Shown: positions 45,615 to 54,192, counted from the first letter of the stretch. The stretch: DNA of 64,000 nt from Maribellus sp. YY47 (GCF_023111095.1 NZ_JALGYW010000010.1:129172-193171), one strand, 5' to 3'. Notes: generated from the letters alone by a model not told the origin. A program made the numbers and translations.

Positions 45615-46745
45615 TTACTGAATCTGATGAAGAATTGACAAAAGGGTATCTGCCTTGATCTCGGTTTCTTCCCATTCCTCTTCGGCCACCGAATCGGAAG
45701 TAATGCCACCTCCCACGTATAAGGCAAGCTGGTTCTCTAAAACTTTCATGCATCGCAGGTTGACAAAAAGCCGGAGTTCCTTATCGATGCCCACCGGGCC
45801 AAGATATCCTGCGTAATATTCGCGGTGGTGCTTTTCCATCGATTTGATGAACTGAAGCGATTTTTTCATCGGCATTCCGCACACGGCAGAAGTCGGATGA
45901 AGCGAGTCGATCAGCGAAGGGATCTTTTTGCCCACTTCTTCCATCGGAATGTAAAAGTCGGTACGTAAATGCAGCAACTTTCCTGCACGCTTGGTGTACG
46001 GGCCGTTTTTCCGGAATTGCTGAATGTTGTGTCGTTTCAGTACATCTTCGATATATCGCGTTACGTACTCCTGTTCCATTCGCTCTTTGTTGTTCCAGTT
46101 GGCGATGTTGCTATTTTCAAGCGAATATGGACGCGTACCCGCCAGTGAAACGGTGTAAAGTTCGTTGTCGAGCGAACAAAGCAAAGGCTCGGGAGTAGCT
46201 CCCATCCAGCAATGTCCCTGAATGCGGAACAAATAAACAAAGGCATTGGGATAGGTTGCGCACAAAATGTGAAAGATCTTTTTTAGTTCCGGAAAATATT
46301 GGCCGGGATGGATCTTCACGTGCGACAATACCACTTTGTCGTATTCGCCCTCCTGAATGGCGCCGATCGTGCGGTTGAGCAGATCGATGTATTCGTCGTG
46401 CGATGTTTCGGCCGGCGGAATGCAATCCATGCCGTTTAATCCGCTTGGCGACAACGCCTCTATTTGGTTGAAAGTTTCTTTATCAAGAATATTACGAATC
46501 ACATAATCGGGGCGTATCAAATACGATTTTTGCCCGTTGTCCTTGTCAAAAGGCGAAATCAGAAAACCTCCCTTGTCGGGTATTTCCGATAAATTATCCA
46601 ACTGCTGCAAGTGGTGGTCTTTTTGTACCACCATCGATACGTCCTCTTCACCGGGTAACCGGTAAATGGCAAATGTGAGTTTTTTTTGTAAAGCTGTTTT
46701 TAAAGCATCGAAAACTGAATATGCTTTTTTTGTCACCTGCTCCAT
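45615..46745 (-). CDS. menF: Isochorismate synthase
   Basis: The 376-aa chorismate-binding enzyme carries HPTSAVCGMPMKKSL, the FVNLRCMKV segment, and the terminal YVGGGITSDSVAEEEWEETE motif with the Mg2+-binding Glu. The N-terminal part is reduced, as in many Bacteroidota. It diverts chorismate to menaquinone. Its start overlaps the menI stop by one base. Confidence 0.92.
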   Translation of the reverse strand: MEQVTKKAYSVFDALKTALQKKLTFAIYRLPGEEDVSMVVQKDHHLQQLDNLSEIPDKGGFLISPFDKDNGQKSYLIRPDYVIRNILDKETFNQIEALSPSGLNGMDCIPPAETSHDEYIDLLNRTIGAIQEGEYDKVVLSHVKIHPGQYFPELKKIFHILCATYPNAFVYLFRIQGHCWMGATPEPLLCSLDNELYTVSLAGTRPYSLENSNIANWNNKERMEQEYVTRYIEDVLKRHNIQQFRKNGPYTKRAGKLLHLRTDFYIPMEEVGKKIPSLIDSLHPTSAVCGMPMKKSLQFIKSMEKHHREYYAGYLGPVGIDKELRLFVNLRCMKVLENQLALYVGGGITSDSVAEEEWEETEIKADTLLSILHQIQ

Positions 46746-47161
46746 TAATCCCTCTTCTGTTTTTTTTCGATGATCATATTGGTAACACGCGCCACCGAAA
46801 TAAGTTTTCCTTCACCGGAGGTAATTTTTACATCCCAAACATGTGTTTTGCTTCCGCGGTGGATGATTTCTGCACGGGCAAGCACAAAACCTCCGCTTAC
46901 CGATGAAATATGATTTCCGCTCACCTGCATTCCGACCACATTGAATTGAGCCGGATCGACGAGCAGCATCGAGCCGCCGCTGGCAACGGTCTCCGCCAAA
47001 GCCAGCGATGCGCCGCCGTGGAGCAAACCTGCCGGTTGCCATTTCTTCTGATCGACCAACATGCGGGCTTCCACAAAATCCTCTCCGTAACTCAGAAACT
47101 CAATGTCCAAATGCCCGATGAGGGTATTTTTGCAAAGCTTGTTTATTTCTTCAATCGTCAT
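46745..47161 (-). CDS. menI: Hotdog-fold thioesterase, probable DHNA-CoA thioesterase
   Basis: The 138-aa single-hotdog protein has the PaaI/YdiI-type pattern QPAGLLHGGASLALAETVAS, with catalytic residue Glu in ALAETV, and QVSGNHISSVSGGFVLA. It is the first gene of the men operon, one base overlap with menF. DHNA-CoA hydrolysis is the pathway step otherwise unassigned here, so this role is well supported by position. A broader acyl-CoA range cannot be excluded. Confidence 0.88.
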   Translation of the reverse strand: MTIEEINKLCKNTLIGHLDIEFLSYGEDFVEARMLVDQKKWQPAGLLHGGASLALAETVASGGSMLLVDPAQFNVVGMQVSGNHISSVSGGFVLARAEIIHRGSKTHVWDVKITSGEGKLISVARVTNMIIEKKQKRD

Positions 47162-47319
47162 TTGCAGCTTGTCAAAAATTAATCGTCAAAGATAGCAAAA
47201 CCCTGAAATTGAAAAACTGAATATTTGCAGGCTTCATGCTTTGTTTCCCTGTTGCCTGTTTTGTCGCTGAAAGTAAAGGGGAATGGATGGTTTGCTGCAG
47301 TTAACTGTGCACGGCTACA

Positions 47320-47356
47320 GTCATTGCGATCCCGAGCACTCGGGAGAAGCAATCTT
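47320..47356 (+). repeat. AGCAATC/GATCCCGAG palindromic element
   Basis: The unit GTCATTGC-GATCCCGAGCACTCGGGA-GAAGCAATCTT has an 8-bp near-perfect stem TCCCGAG/CTCGGGA and flanking CATTGC and GCAATC words. Whole copies recur at 48102, 49822 and, reversed, at 56454. Confidence 0.75.
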
Positions 47357-47396
47357 TTATTCAGGATGATGAGGCTTTGCCTTTAACTTCCTTTCA

Positions 47397-47510
47397 TTTC
47401 TTTTTCTTGATAAAAAGAAACGAAACAAAGAAAAATCAAGACAAAATTAACCTTGGCATTTTTTCAAAGTGGTGGCTTAGCCCGACTGACGGAATTTTGT
47501 CATGCCCGCA
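47397..47510 (+). repeat. Structured dispersed element (CTTAGCCCGACTGACGG core), copy 1
   Basis: A leading hairpin TTTCTTTTT/AAAAAGAAA (47397-47420) is followed by a long stem GACAAAATT (47440-47448) with AATTTTGTC (47493-47501). The stem closes over a 44-nt core that contains GTGGCTTAGCCCGACTGACGG-like sequence. The copy at 53232 has the same plan with compensating arm changes. Confidence 0.8.
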
Positions 47511-47584
47511 GTTGGTTTTCTGATATAATATTTAACAATCATCTGATGACTTTCGCGACCGTTTCTCCTCCATGAAGGAGGAGT

Positions 47585-47826
47585 ACCCTGATCCGTCATT
47601 CGACGATCAGGGGGAGGTGGTGGAGGGTAAATTTTATTTAGAGGGGAGAGCATTCTCTAATTATTCACGAAAAAAAAAAGGAGAATTGTTTTCGGATACC
47701 GGCGGTATCAAATGTTTGTAGTTTTAAATATATGGCTGTCATACGACTCCGGCGGGAGTCGAATTTGCTAATTTCATGATTCGGTTACAAACATTTGAAT
47801 CCTCCGGATTCGGTTGGTTTTTCTTA
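47585..47826 (+). repeat. Long structured direct repeat flanking the ADP-ribosylglycohydrolase gene, left copy
   Basis: The last 146 bp (47681-47826) match 49981-50126 without gaps and with about five substitutions. The 95 bp before are a looser match. Internal pairings include GATACCGGCGGTATC, CGACTCC-GGAGTCG, and arms CAAATGTTTGTA / TACAAACATTTG that enclose them. A third partial copy of the leading block (AGGAGGAGCACCCTGGTTTG) is at 47880-47940. No gene is convincing between 47162 and 48266. Confidence 0.8.
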
Positions 47827-47962
47827 AATATAGGAACGTTGTTTTTATCGAGAGCCCATTCGCAACCATTTCTCTTCCTTGAAGGAGGAGCACCCTGGTT
47901 TGTCAACCGACGGGAAGGAGAGGTGGTGGAAGCTGAATCTGTCATACTTTACCATTGTAGGT

Positions 47963-48139
47963 AGATTGCTTCTCCCGATTCGTTTGACTCATCGGGATCG
48001 CAATGACACGATAGCATATGGGTACAATGCAGCGGACAGGTGAGAATATCCTTTTATTGAAGTTCATCATTGTCCGCTGCCGGCGAATAATACGCGTTGA
48101 CAGTCATTGCGATCCCGGGCACTCGGGAGAAGCAATCTG
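47963..48139. repeat. Composite element: palindromic unit in both directions around an inverted repeat
   Basis: A reversed AGCAATC unit (47963-48007) and a forward one (48102-48139) flank an inverted repeat GCAGCGGACA (48029-48038) / TGTCCGCTGC (48071-48080). The arrangement is symmetrical. The region 56454-56630 repeats the same order with a diverged third part. Confidence 0.7.
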
Positions 48140-48266
48140 TTTATCTTATTTTATCGGGTAGCAGTGTTTGTTTTTCCGTTCTATCGGGTAACTTAGCAGA
48201 TGTTTCATGAACGGTAATTTTTCACCTTCAAAAAAAGAGTTTTTACACCAACATCAACCTGAAAAT

Positions 48267-49811
48267 ATGAAGAACCTGACTTTTTTAGTGCTGATCCTCG
48301 TACTGGCATCATGCACGTCCCAAAACTCATCTAAAACACAGTTAAAAACCACACTCACAAAAGCCGAACTTCAGGACAAAATTAAGGGAGGCTGGGCCGG
48401 GCAGGTGATTGGTTGCACTTATGGCGGGCCTACCGAGTTTCGTTATCTGGGGAGATTGATCGACGACACGGTTTCTATTCCATGGGATGAGAACCGTTGT
48501 TTGTGGTATTACGAAAACGTCCCCGGTTTGTACGACGATGTGTACATGGACCTTACGTTTGTGGATGTGTTTGAAAAGGAAGGGCTCGATGCTCCTGCTG
48601 CCTCGCATGCGGAGGCCTTTGCCAATGCTGATTATATGCTGTGGCATGCCAATCAGGCTGCCCGTTACAATATTCTTAACGGAATTATGCCACCCGAGTC
48701 GGGTCATTGGTTGAACAATCCGCATTCCGATGATATCGATTTCCAGATTGAGGCCGATTTTGCCGGGTTAATGGCGCCGGGAATGGTGAACACGGCTTCG
48801 GAGATCTGCGATAAGATAGGGCACATTATGAATTACGGCGATGGCTGGTACGGTGGTGTGTATGTGGCGGCCATGTATTCGCTCGCATTTGTTTCGGACG
48901 ATGTGAATTACGTGGTGAACGAAGCTTTAAAAGCAATACCCGAGCAGTCGCAGTTTTACCAATGTATTAACGATGTAATCCAGTGGCACGCGCAGTTTCC
49001 CGACGACTGGCACCAAACCTGGAACGAGGTGGAGAAAAAATGGTCGACAGACATTGGCTGCCCCGATGGTGTGTTTCGTCCGTTTAACATCGACGCGAAG
49101 ATCAATGCGGCTTACATCGTGGTTGGCCTGCTGTACGGTGAAGGCGATTATACAAAAACGCTCGACGTTTCAACGCGCTGCGGACAGGACTCGGATTGTA
49201 ACCCGGCCAGTGCAGGCGGTATTCTTGGCACGATGATCGGGTATGCCAACATTCCTGACGAATGGAAAAAGGCGCTTGCTCCGGTGGAGGATATGGATTT
49301 CAAATACACCACCATGTCGCTAAACGATGTGTATGAAATAGGAACCAAACACGCGTTACAGGTGCTGGCCGAAAACGGCGGAAAAGTAGACGGCGAGAAC
49401 ATTACTGTTGCTTTTCAGGAAATAAAACCGGTACAGCTGGAAACCGGTTTTGAAGGTCATTTCCCGGTATCGCGCGAATGGATAGGGAAACAACTTACCG
49501 GCGGCAATACGGAAGTGGAAATTGAATTCAGCGGCAATGGTTTTGCACTGACCGGATCGGCACAAAAAGAGAAAGACCGGGAAGACCAGGTGCTGGAACT
49601 GGAAATGCGTATCGACGGGGGAGAAGCCGAAAGCTTTGTGATGCCCACCAATTTCTCGAAACGCCGCCACGAAGTAGCCTGGAAATACCAGCTTCCGGAA
49701 GGAAAACATACGGTGTCGATCACGCTGAAAAATCCTGCTGACGACTACCGTGTAGATGTGAACGATCTGATCGTCTATTCTTCAACGCCAGCAGCCGAAA
49801 CAGGTAAATAA
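48267..49811 (+). CDS. ADP-ribosylglycohydrolase-family lipoprotein
   Basis: The 514-aa product starts at the ATG at 48267, which gives the lipoprotein signal MKNLTFLVLILVLASC; the longer frame from 48207 adds a non-signal segment. Residues about 40-370 carry the DraG/ARH fold: DKIKGGWAGQVIGCTYGGP, YDDVYMDLTFVDVFEKEG, and CGQDSDCNPASAGGILGTMI with the metal-binding Asp residues. A C-terminal beta domain (about 380-510) resembles a carbohydrate- or ligand-binding sandwich. An exported member is unlikely to act on cytoplasmic ADP-ribosylated proteins; action on glycan-linked or nucleoside substrates is speculative. The gene is bracketed by two copies of a 146-bp repeat. Confidence 0.85.
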   Translation: MKNLTFLVLILVLASCTSQNSSKTQLKTTLTKAELQDKIKGGWAGQVIGCTYGGPTEFRYLGRLIDDTVSIPWDENRCLWYYENVPGLYDDVYMDLTFVDVFEKEGLDAPAASHAEAFANADYMLWHANQAARYNILNGIMPPESGHWLNNPHSDDIDFQIEADFAGLMAPGMVNTASEICDKIGHIMNYGDGWYGGVYVAAMYSLAFVSDDVNYVVNEALKAIPEQSQFYQCINDVIQWHAQFPDDWHQTWNEVEKKWSTDIGCPDGVFRPFNIDAKINAAYIVVGLLYGEGDYTKTLDVSTRCGQDSDCNPASAGGILGTMIGYANIPDEWKKALAPVEDMDFKYTTMSLNDVYEIGTKHALQVLAENGGKVDGENITVAFQEIKPVQLETGFEGHFPVSREWIGKQLTGGNTEVEIEFSGNGFALTGSAQKEKDREDQVLELEMRIDGGEAESFVMPTNFSKRRHEVAWKYQLPEGKHTVSITLKNPADDYRVDVNDLIVYSSTPAAETGK

Positions 49812-49821
49812 TAGAAGGTAA

Positions 49822-49858
49822 CAGTCATTGCGATCCCGAGCACTCGGGAGAAGCAATC
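49822..49858 (+). repeat. AGCAATC/GATCCCGAG palindromic element
   Basis: The unit is identical to 47320-47356 across the core (TCATTGCGATCCCGAGCACT then CGGGAGAAGCAATC) and begins about 10 bp past the stop codon of the ADP-ribosylglycohydrolase-like gene. Confidence 0.75.
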
Positions 49859-49888
49859 CGGCTCAATCCGGCTTCGACGAGGTGTGCG

Positions 49889-50126
49889 ACCCTGACTCGT
49901 CAACCGATGGGAAGGGGAGGTGGTTAAAGCTCGGTTTTATTTAGGGGGGAGCATTTTCAAATTTTTCACGAAAAGAAAAGGAGAATTGTTTTCGGATACC
50001 GGCGGTATCAAATGTTTATAGTTTTAAATATATGGCTGTCATACGACTCCGGCTGGAGTCGAATTTGCTAGTTTCATGATTCGGCTACAAACATTTGAAT
50101 CCTCCCGATTCGGTTGGTTTTTCTTA
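49889..50126 (+). repeat. Long structured direct repeat flanking the ADP-ribosylglycohydrolase gene, right copy
   Basis: The match to the left copy is gap-free over 49981-50126, and looser from 49889. It follows the palindromic element at 49822, as the left copy follows the one at 47320. Substitutions relative to the left copy lie mainly in stem or loop edges. Confidence 0.8.
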
Positions 50127-50188
50127 GTCATGTGAATGGAGTTTTATGGAGATGACATTCTTGCTGTTTCATAATTGCCCGCGGCTTG

Positions 50189-50620
50189 AAGCCCATTCTC
50201 GCATTTTCGCATTGGAGAAGAAGGATGGAAGGAATGATGAGATTGAGGGACTGAAGGATTGAAGGACAGAAAGATTGGATAGACAGAGCAGATTGAATTT
50301 CCAGTGACCAATGACTATTGACCAATGACTCGCCGCCCGAAGCCCATTCTCGCATTTTCGCATTAAAGCATTTCTGCATTGTTTCTGAAGGATTGATTGT
50401 TCAAAGTTCAAACTTCAGAGTTCAGAGAAGAAGGATTGAGAGGATTGAATTAGATTGATACAGATTGACACCTGCTGACTAATGACCAATGCCCAATGAC
50501 TCGCCGCCCGAAGCCCATTCTCGCATTTTCGCATTAAAGCATTTCGGCATTGGAGAAGAAGGATTGAGAGGATTGAATTAGATTGATATAGATTGCCACC
50601 TGCTGACCAATGATCAGTGA
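50189..50620. repeat. Degenerate low-complexity direct repeats
   Basis: The phrase GCCCATTCTCGCATTTTCGC occurs three times (starting near 50190, 50342 and 50513), and GGATTGAGAGGATTGAATTA occurs twice (near 50430 and 50560). Words like CAATGACTCGCCGCCCG connect them. No coding frame is convincing in 50127-50907. Confidence 0.65.
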
Positions 50621-50704
50621 CTCTTCGCTCCCTGCTCCCTGCTCTCCGCTCTCCGCTCTTCGCTCTGTGCTCTCCGCTCTCCGCTCCCCGCTCCCTGCTC
50701 CCCG
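50621..50704 (+). repeat. Twelve tandem 7-bp repeats (CTCYCYG)
   Basis: Twelve heptamers run in register, all close to CTCTCCG or CTCCCTG (C/T/G only on this strand). This is a polypyrimidine-rich tract of 84 bp. It lies about 200 bp before the XRE-cupin gene. Confidence 0.8.
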
Positions 50705-50907
50705 CTTCTTTTCATCTCATCAAAATTGTTTAGTTCATTTGCATTCGATGTAACTCCCCTGATTTTAATTATACTTGTTTGTGGCTAATCTTCGTCATGG
50801 TCGTTTCATAATTTTGCAAAAACAGGAGATATCTTCAGGGCTGAACGTCCCTTTTTTGGGCAAAACAAGTACCTTTGCCCGAAACGAATCAAATACAAAA
50901 AACCATT

Positions 50908-51462
50908 ATGAACGAACAGATTCGCGAGATCGCATTACGCTTAAGTGGCTTGCGCGAAGTGCTGGATATCCCGGTGGAAGAAATGGCTGCCACCTGTAAT
51001 ATTTCGGTGGAAGACTACCTGGGGTACGAAAGTGGGAAGACCGATATTCCGATTGGCGTGCTGCAAAATGTGTCGAAAAAATACCGCGTAGGGTTAACGG
51101 CTTTGTTGTTTGGCGACGAGCCCAATATGAAATCGTATTTTCTGACCCGGGCGGGGCAGGGGCCGGCCATTGAACGCTCGAAAGCCTATAAATACCAGGC
51201 GCTTGCTGCCGGTTTTATAGGGCGAAAAGCCGATCCTTTTATTGTTACCGTCGAACCGGAGGAGGAGGAAAAACCGATGCATTTGAACAGCCATAACGGA
51301 CAGGAACTGGATTTTGTGCTGGAGGGAAGAATGCTCCTGAGTGTGGGCGGGCACGAGCTGGTGCTGAACGAAGGCGACAGTTTGTATTTCGATGCCACCC
51401 AGCCTCATGGAATGAAGGCGCTTGACGGAAAAACAGTGCGGTTTCTCGCCACTATTTTTTAA
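50908..51462 (+). CDS. XRE-family regulator with C-terminal cupin sensor
   Basis: The 184-aa protein starts at the ATG at 50908 (MNEQIREIALRLSGLREV); an extension from 50875 adds 11 residues without family support. Residues about 8-65 form a helix-turn-helix (LDIPVEEMAATCNISVEDY). Residues about 110-184 form a cupin (MHLNSHNGQELDFVLEGRML, EGDSLYFDATQPHGMKAL), which binds a small ligand or metal. It lies 15 bp before the acyl-CoA synthetase gene, so the two are one operon. The regulator probably controls that enzyme in response to an acid or its CoA ester (inference). Confidence 0.88.
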   Translation: MNEQIREIALRLSGLREVLDIPVEEMAATCNISVEDYLGYESGKTDIPIGVLQNVSKKYRVGLTALLFGDEPNMKSYFLTRAGQGPAIERSKAYKYQALAAGFIGRKADPFIVTVEPEEEEKPMHLNSHNGQELDFVLEGRMLLSVGGHELVLNEGDSLYFDATQPHGMKALDGKTVRFLATIF

Positions 51463-51477
51463 ATAAAAGGATGCTAC

Positions 51478-53133
51478 ATGATTGAGAAGTATTTAAAACA
51501 GACGACCTTTAAGGATTTTGAAGACTTTAAGGCCAATTATGAACTGATTATCCCCGAAGATTTCAATTTTGCATACGATGTGGTCGACGGATGGGCGGCA
51601 CAGAACCCGCACAAAAGGGCGCTGCTCTGGACCAACGATCAGGGCGAATGCCGCAGTTTTACCTTTGGCGAACTAAAGGAAATTACCGACTGTACGGCGG
51701 GGTATTTTTCGTCGCTCGGAATCGGCAAAGGCGACATGGTAATGGCCATTCTGAAACGCAGGGTGGAGTTCTGGTTTACCATTATTGCGCTGCACAAGAT
51801 CGGGGCGGTAATTATTCCGGCCACGCACCTGCTCACTAAAAAAGACATGGTTTACCGGACCAACGCGGCTACCATAAAAGCCATTGTTTGCGACGGAGAC
51901 GAACTCATTCTCGGTCATGTAGACGATGCCATGCCGCAATCGCCCTCGGTGAAACACCGGATTTCAATTGGCCCGATTGTTCCCGAAGGCTGGGACGATT
52001 TTCAGCAGGGAATTAAAAAGGCCCAACCTTTTGAACGTCCGGCAGAACCCACCAAAAACAGTGACCCGATTATTGTGAGTTTTACTTCGGGAACCACCGG
52101 CGATCCGAAAATGGTGCTGCTCGACAGTGTTTATCCGCTGGCGCACATTGTTACCGCAAAATACTGGCAAAACCTGCACGAAAACAGTATCCACCTTACC
52201 ATTGCCGACACGGGCTGGCTCAAAGCTGTCTGGGGAAAACTCTATGGTCAGTGGCTGGTGGGAGCGACGGTTTTTGTGTACGACCACGAGAAATTTACAC
52301 CCTCGGCGATCCTCGAAGTGCTTTCGAAACACCAGGTGACTTCGTTGTGTGCGCCGCCAACCATATTCCGCTTTCTGATCCGCGAAGACCTGAGTCATTA
52401 CGATTTATCGGCGCTCGAATGGTGCACCATTGCCGGGGAGGCGCTGAATCCTGAGGTGTACAACCGCTTTTTCCAGTTAACGGGCATCAAACTGCGCGAA
52501 GGCTACGGACAAAGCGAAACCACGCTGTCGGTGTTTACATCGCCGTGGGTGGAACCCAAACCCGGTTCGATGGGCTTGCCCAATCCGCATTACGAGGTCG
52601 AACTGCTTACGCCCGACGGACGTGAGGCAGAAGCCGGCGAGCAGGGGCAGATTGTGATCCGCTACGACAAAAAATACCCGGCCGGGCTGTTTAACGGCTA
52701 TTACCGGAACCAGCAACTTACCAACGAAGCCATGTTAGAAGGGATTTACTATACCGGCGACCTGGCCTGGAAAGACGAGGACGGCTATTTCTGGTTTGTG
52801 GGCCGTGCCGACGATGTGATCAAAAGCTCGGGCTACCGCATCGGGCCGTTTGAAGTAGAAAGCGCCCTGATGACTCACCCTGCCGTGGTGGAATGTGCCA
52901 TTACCGGTGTTCCCGACGAAATTCGCGGACAGGTGGTAAAAGCTACCGTGGTGCTCGCCAAGGAATACAAGGACCAGGCTGGCGACGCGCTGGCACAGGA
53001 ACTGCAGGACCATGTAAAACAGGTGACAGCGCCCTACAAATACCCGCGGGTAATTGAATTTGTCGACGAGCTGCCCAAAACCATCAGCGGCAAGATCCGC
53101 CGGGTGGAAATCCGCGCACGCGATCATAAATAG
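51478..53133 (+). CDS. Acyl-CoA synthetase (medium-chain/acetyl-CoA synthetase-like ANL enzyme)
   Basis: The 551-aa ANL enzyme has IIVSFTSGTTGDPKMVLLDS (P-loop), EGYGQSETTLSVFT (A5), YYTGDLAWKDEDGYFWFVGR (A7-A8) and the final catalytic Lys in PKTISGKIRRVEIR. The pattern fits medium-chain or branched acyl-CoA ligases of the AcsM type. It forms an operon with the XRE-cupin regulator. The acid substrate is unknown. Codon use here is more GC-rich than in neighbouring regions. Confidence 0.88.
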   Translation: MIEKYLKQTTFKDFEDFKANYELIIPEDFNFAYDVVDGWAAQNPHKRALLWTNDQGECRSFTFGELKEITDCTAGYFSSLGIGKGDMVMAILKRRVEFWFTIIALHKIGAVIIPATHLLTKKDMVYRTNAATIKAIVCDGDELILGHVDDAMPQSPSVKHRISIGPIVPEGWDDFQQGIKKAQPFERPAEPTKNSDPIIVSFTSGTTGDPKMVLLDSVYPLAHIVTAKYWQNLHENSIHLTIADTGWLKAVWGKLYGQWLVGATVFVYDHEKFTPSAILEVLSKHQVTSLCAPPTIFRFLIREDLSHYDLSALEWCTIAGEALNPEVYNRFFQLTGIKLREGYGQSETTLSVFTSPWVEPKPGSMGLPNPHYEVELLTPDGREAEAGEQGQIVIRYDKKYPAGLFNGYYRNQQLTNEAMLEGIYYTGDLAWKDEDGYFWFVGRADDVIKSSGYRIGPFEVESALMTHPAVVECAITGVPDEIRGQVVKATVVLAKEYKDQAGDALAQELQDHVKQVTAPYKYPRVIEFVDELPKTISGKIRRVEIRARDHK

Positions 53134-53231
53134 AAACGACGGTGTTGTAACACCAACGCAAAATATTCAAAACGACATTTCGGTGGAAACTATCCCTGAA
53201 GTGTCGTTTTTGTCTTCAAGCCAGACGGGCT

Positions 53232-53543
53232 CTTTCTTTTCCAGTCGATGAAAAGAAAGCAAAAATCTTGTCAAAAATAACCTTGGCGTGTTTTCAAAGT
53301 TGCGGCTTAGCCCGACTGACGGATTTTTGACCAGCCCGCACAAAAGTTTTCGTAAGCTACATACCTGAGCTGGCCTTTTTTTATCAAGTCTTGAAATCGA
53401 AATCCGGGCTTAGAGAGCCCGAGAAGCTCCGAAGATATGAGGAGATCACTCGCGCGAACTTAGTCTGGATGAAGATGAAAGGTGCAGATAAAAAGCAGCC
53501 TTGATTTTTCTCCATACTCTTTGGATCAAGCCAAAGAGTATGG
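53232..53543 (+). repeat. Structured dispersed element (CTTAGCCCGACTGACGG core), copy 2, with terminal hairpin
   Basis: Leading hairpin CTTTCTTTTC/GAAAAGAAAG (53232-53259); long stem GTCAAAAAT (53270-53278) with ATTTTTGAC (53323-53331) around a 44-nt core. At the far end a 13-bp perfect hairpin CCATACTCTTTGG/CCAAAGAGTATGG (53512-53543) occurs. Both long-stem substitutions relative to copy 1 keep base pairing. The sequence between 53345 and 53511 shows no gene. Confidence 0.8.
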
Positions 53544-53660
53544 CCTCCGGCAGGAAAATAATAAACATTAAGAATAGTTGAAGTATTTGTAGTTCATCGG
53601 TAAGCCAATGTGACCCGAAGCAACATTTTTACTTCACTCCCTTTTGGAATTGCCTTACTC

Positions 53661-53912
53661 CCCATGGTTATTATCCTTTTTACCTTGGTAATTACTCTTC
53701 TCCGCAGGGGGATCATAGTTTTTACCTAAAGGATAGCTCTGATTACTTAGGGAATATCTATCATACCCGGGGTAATTGTTCTTTTTACCAAGGTAACCAT
53801 AGATTTTACCTAAGGGATTGCTTTCATCCCCAAGGTAATCTCTATTATCCCCGAGGTAATTGTTTCGATTACCAGGGTAATTATTCTTCTCCCCAAGGTA
53901 AAAATGGGTATT
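53661..53912. repeat. Twelve tandem 21-bp repeats, second array
   Basis: Twelve 21-bp units run in exact register, with a degenerate unit before (53640-53660). The consensus is near CCCNAGGTAATTNTTNTTNTT, unrelated in sequence to the array at 31382. On the minus strand the units read as a stop-free heptad pattern (N-Y-L-G-D-x-x) over the whole array, but no start codon is in that frame and a stop lies just before it. Nothing else is seen in 53544-53660 or 53913-54192 except a possible 20-codon frame at 54047, which I do not call. Confidence 0.85.
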
Positions 53913-54192
53913 CCCCGGCTGCGAAAGCCGCGACAGTCCTGCACATTCATCATTTGCAGGGCTTTAGTGCAAAATGCCTTGTCTTTCTGTTGAACAAAAG
54001 ATTTTTATTTTTATCTTCGGGAAAACGATAAACCAAACGCTTACGAATGAAAACACTCCCGCGCTTAAAAATCAGAAAAACGATATATACACTTCCCAAT
54101 CGGGCGTAAAAATACAGTCTATAATAAGGATACATATTCAGTGAGGTGGTTCCTCATAGGTTACCACTTATTGTAAAATAAAAAAATAAACC

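Noticed and set aside
47739-47945. 68-codon minus-strand frame
   Set aside because: Made of the dispersed structured repeat and its leading block, which recurs elsewhere without the frame being kept.
50128-50411. Frames of about 80 codons on the minus strand
   Set aside because: Consist of low-complexity repeats (CATTCTCGCATTTTCG type) with no family signal.
53661-53912. CRISPR array or repeat-protein gene
   Set aside because: No spacers; the stop-free minus-strand heptad frame has no start codon and is closed by a stop just upstream.
54047-54109. 20-codon frame MKTLPRLKIRKT...
   Set aside because: Has a promoter-like sequence upstream, but is too short and unsupported; it could be a truncated gene start at the border of the AT-rich cassette, which I cannot show.
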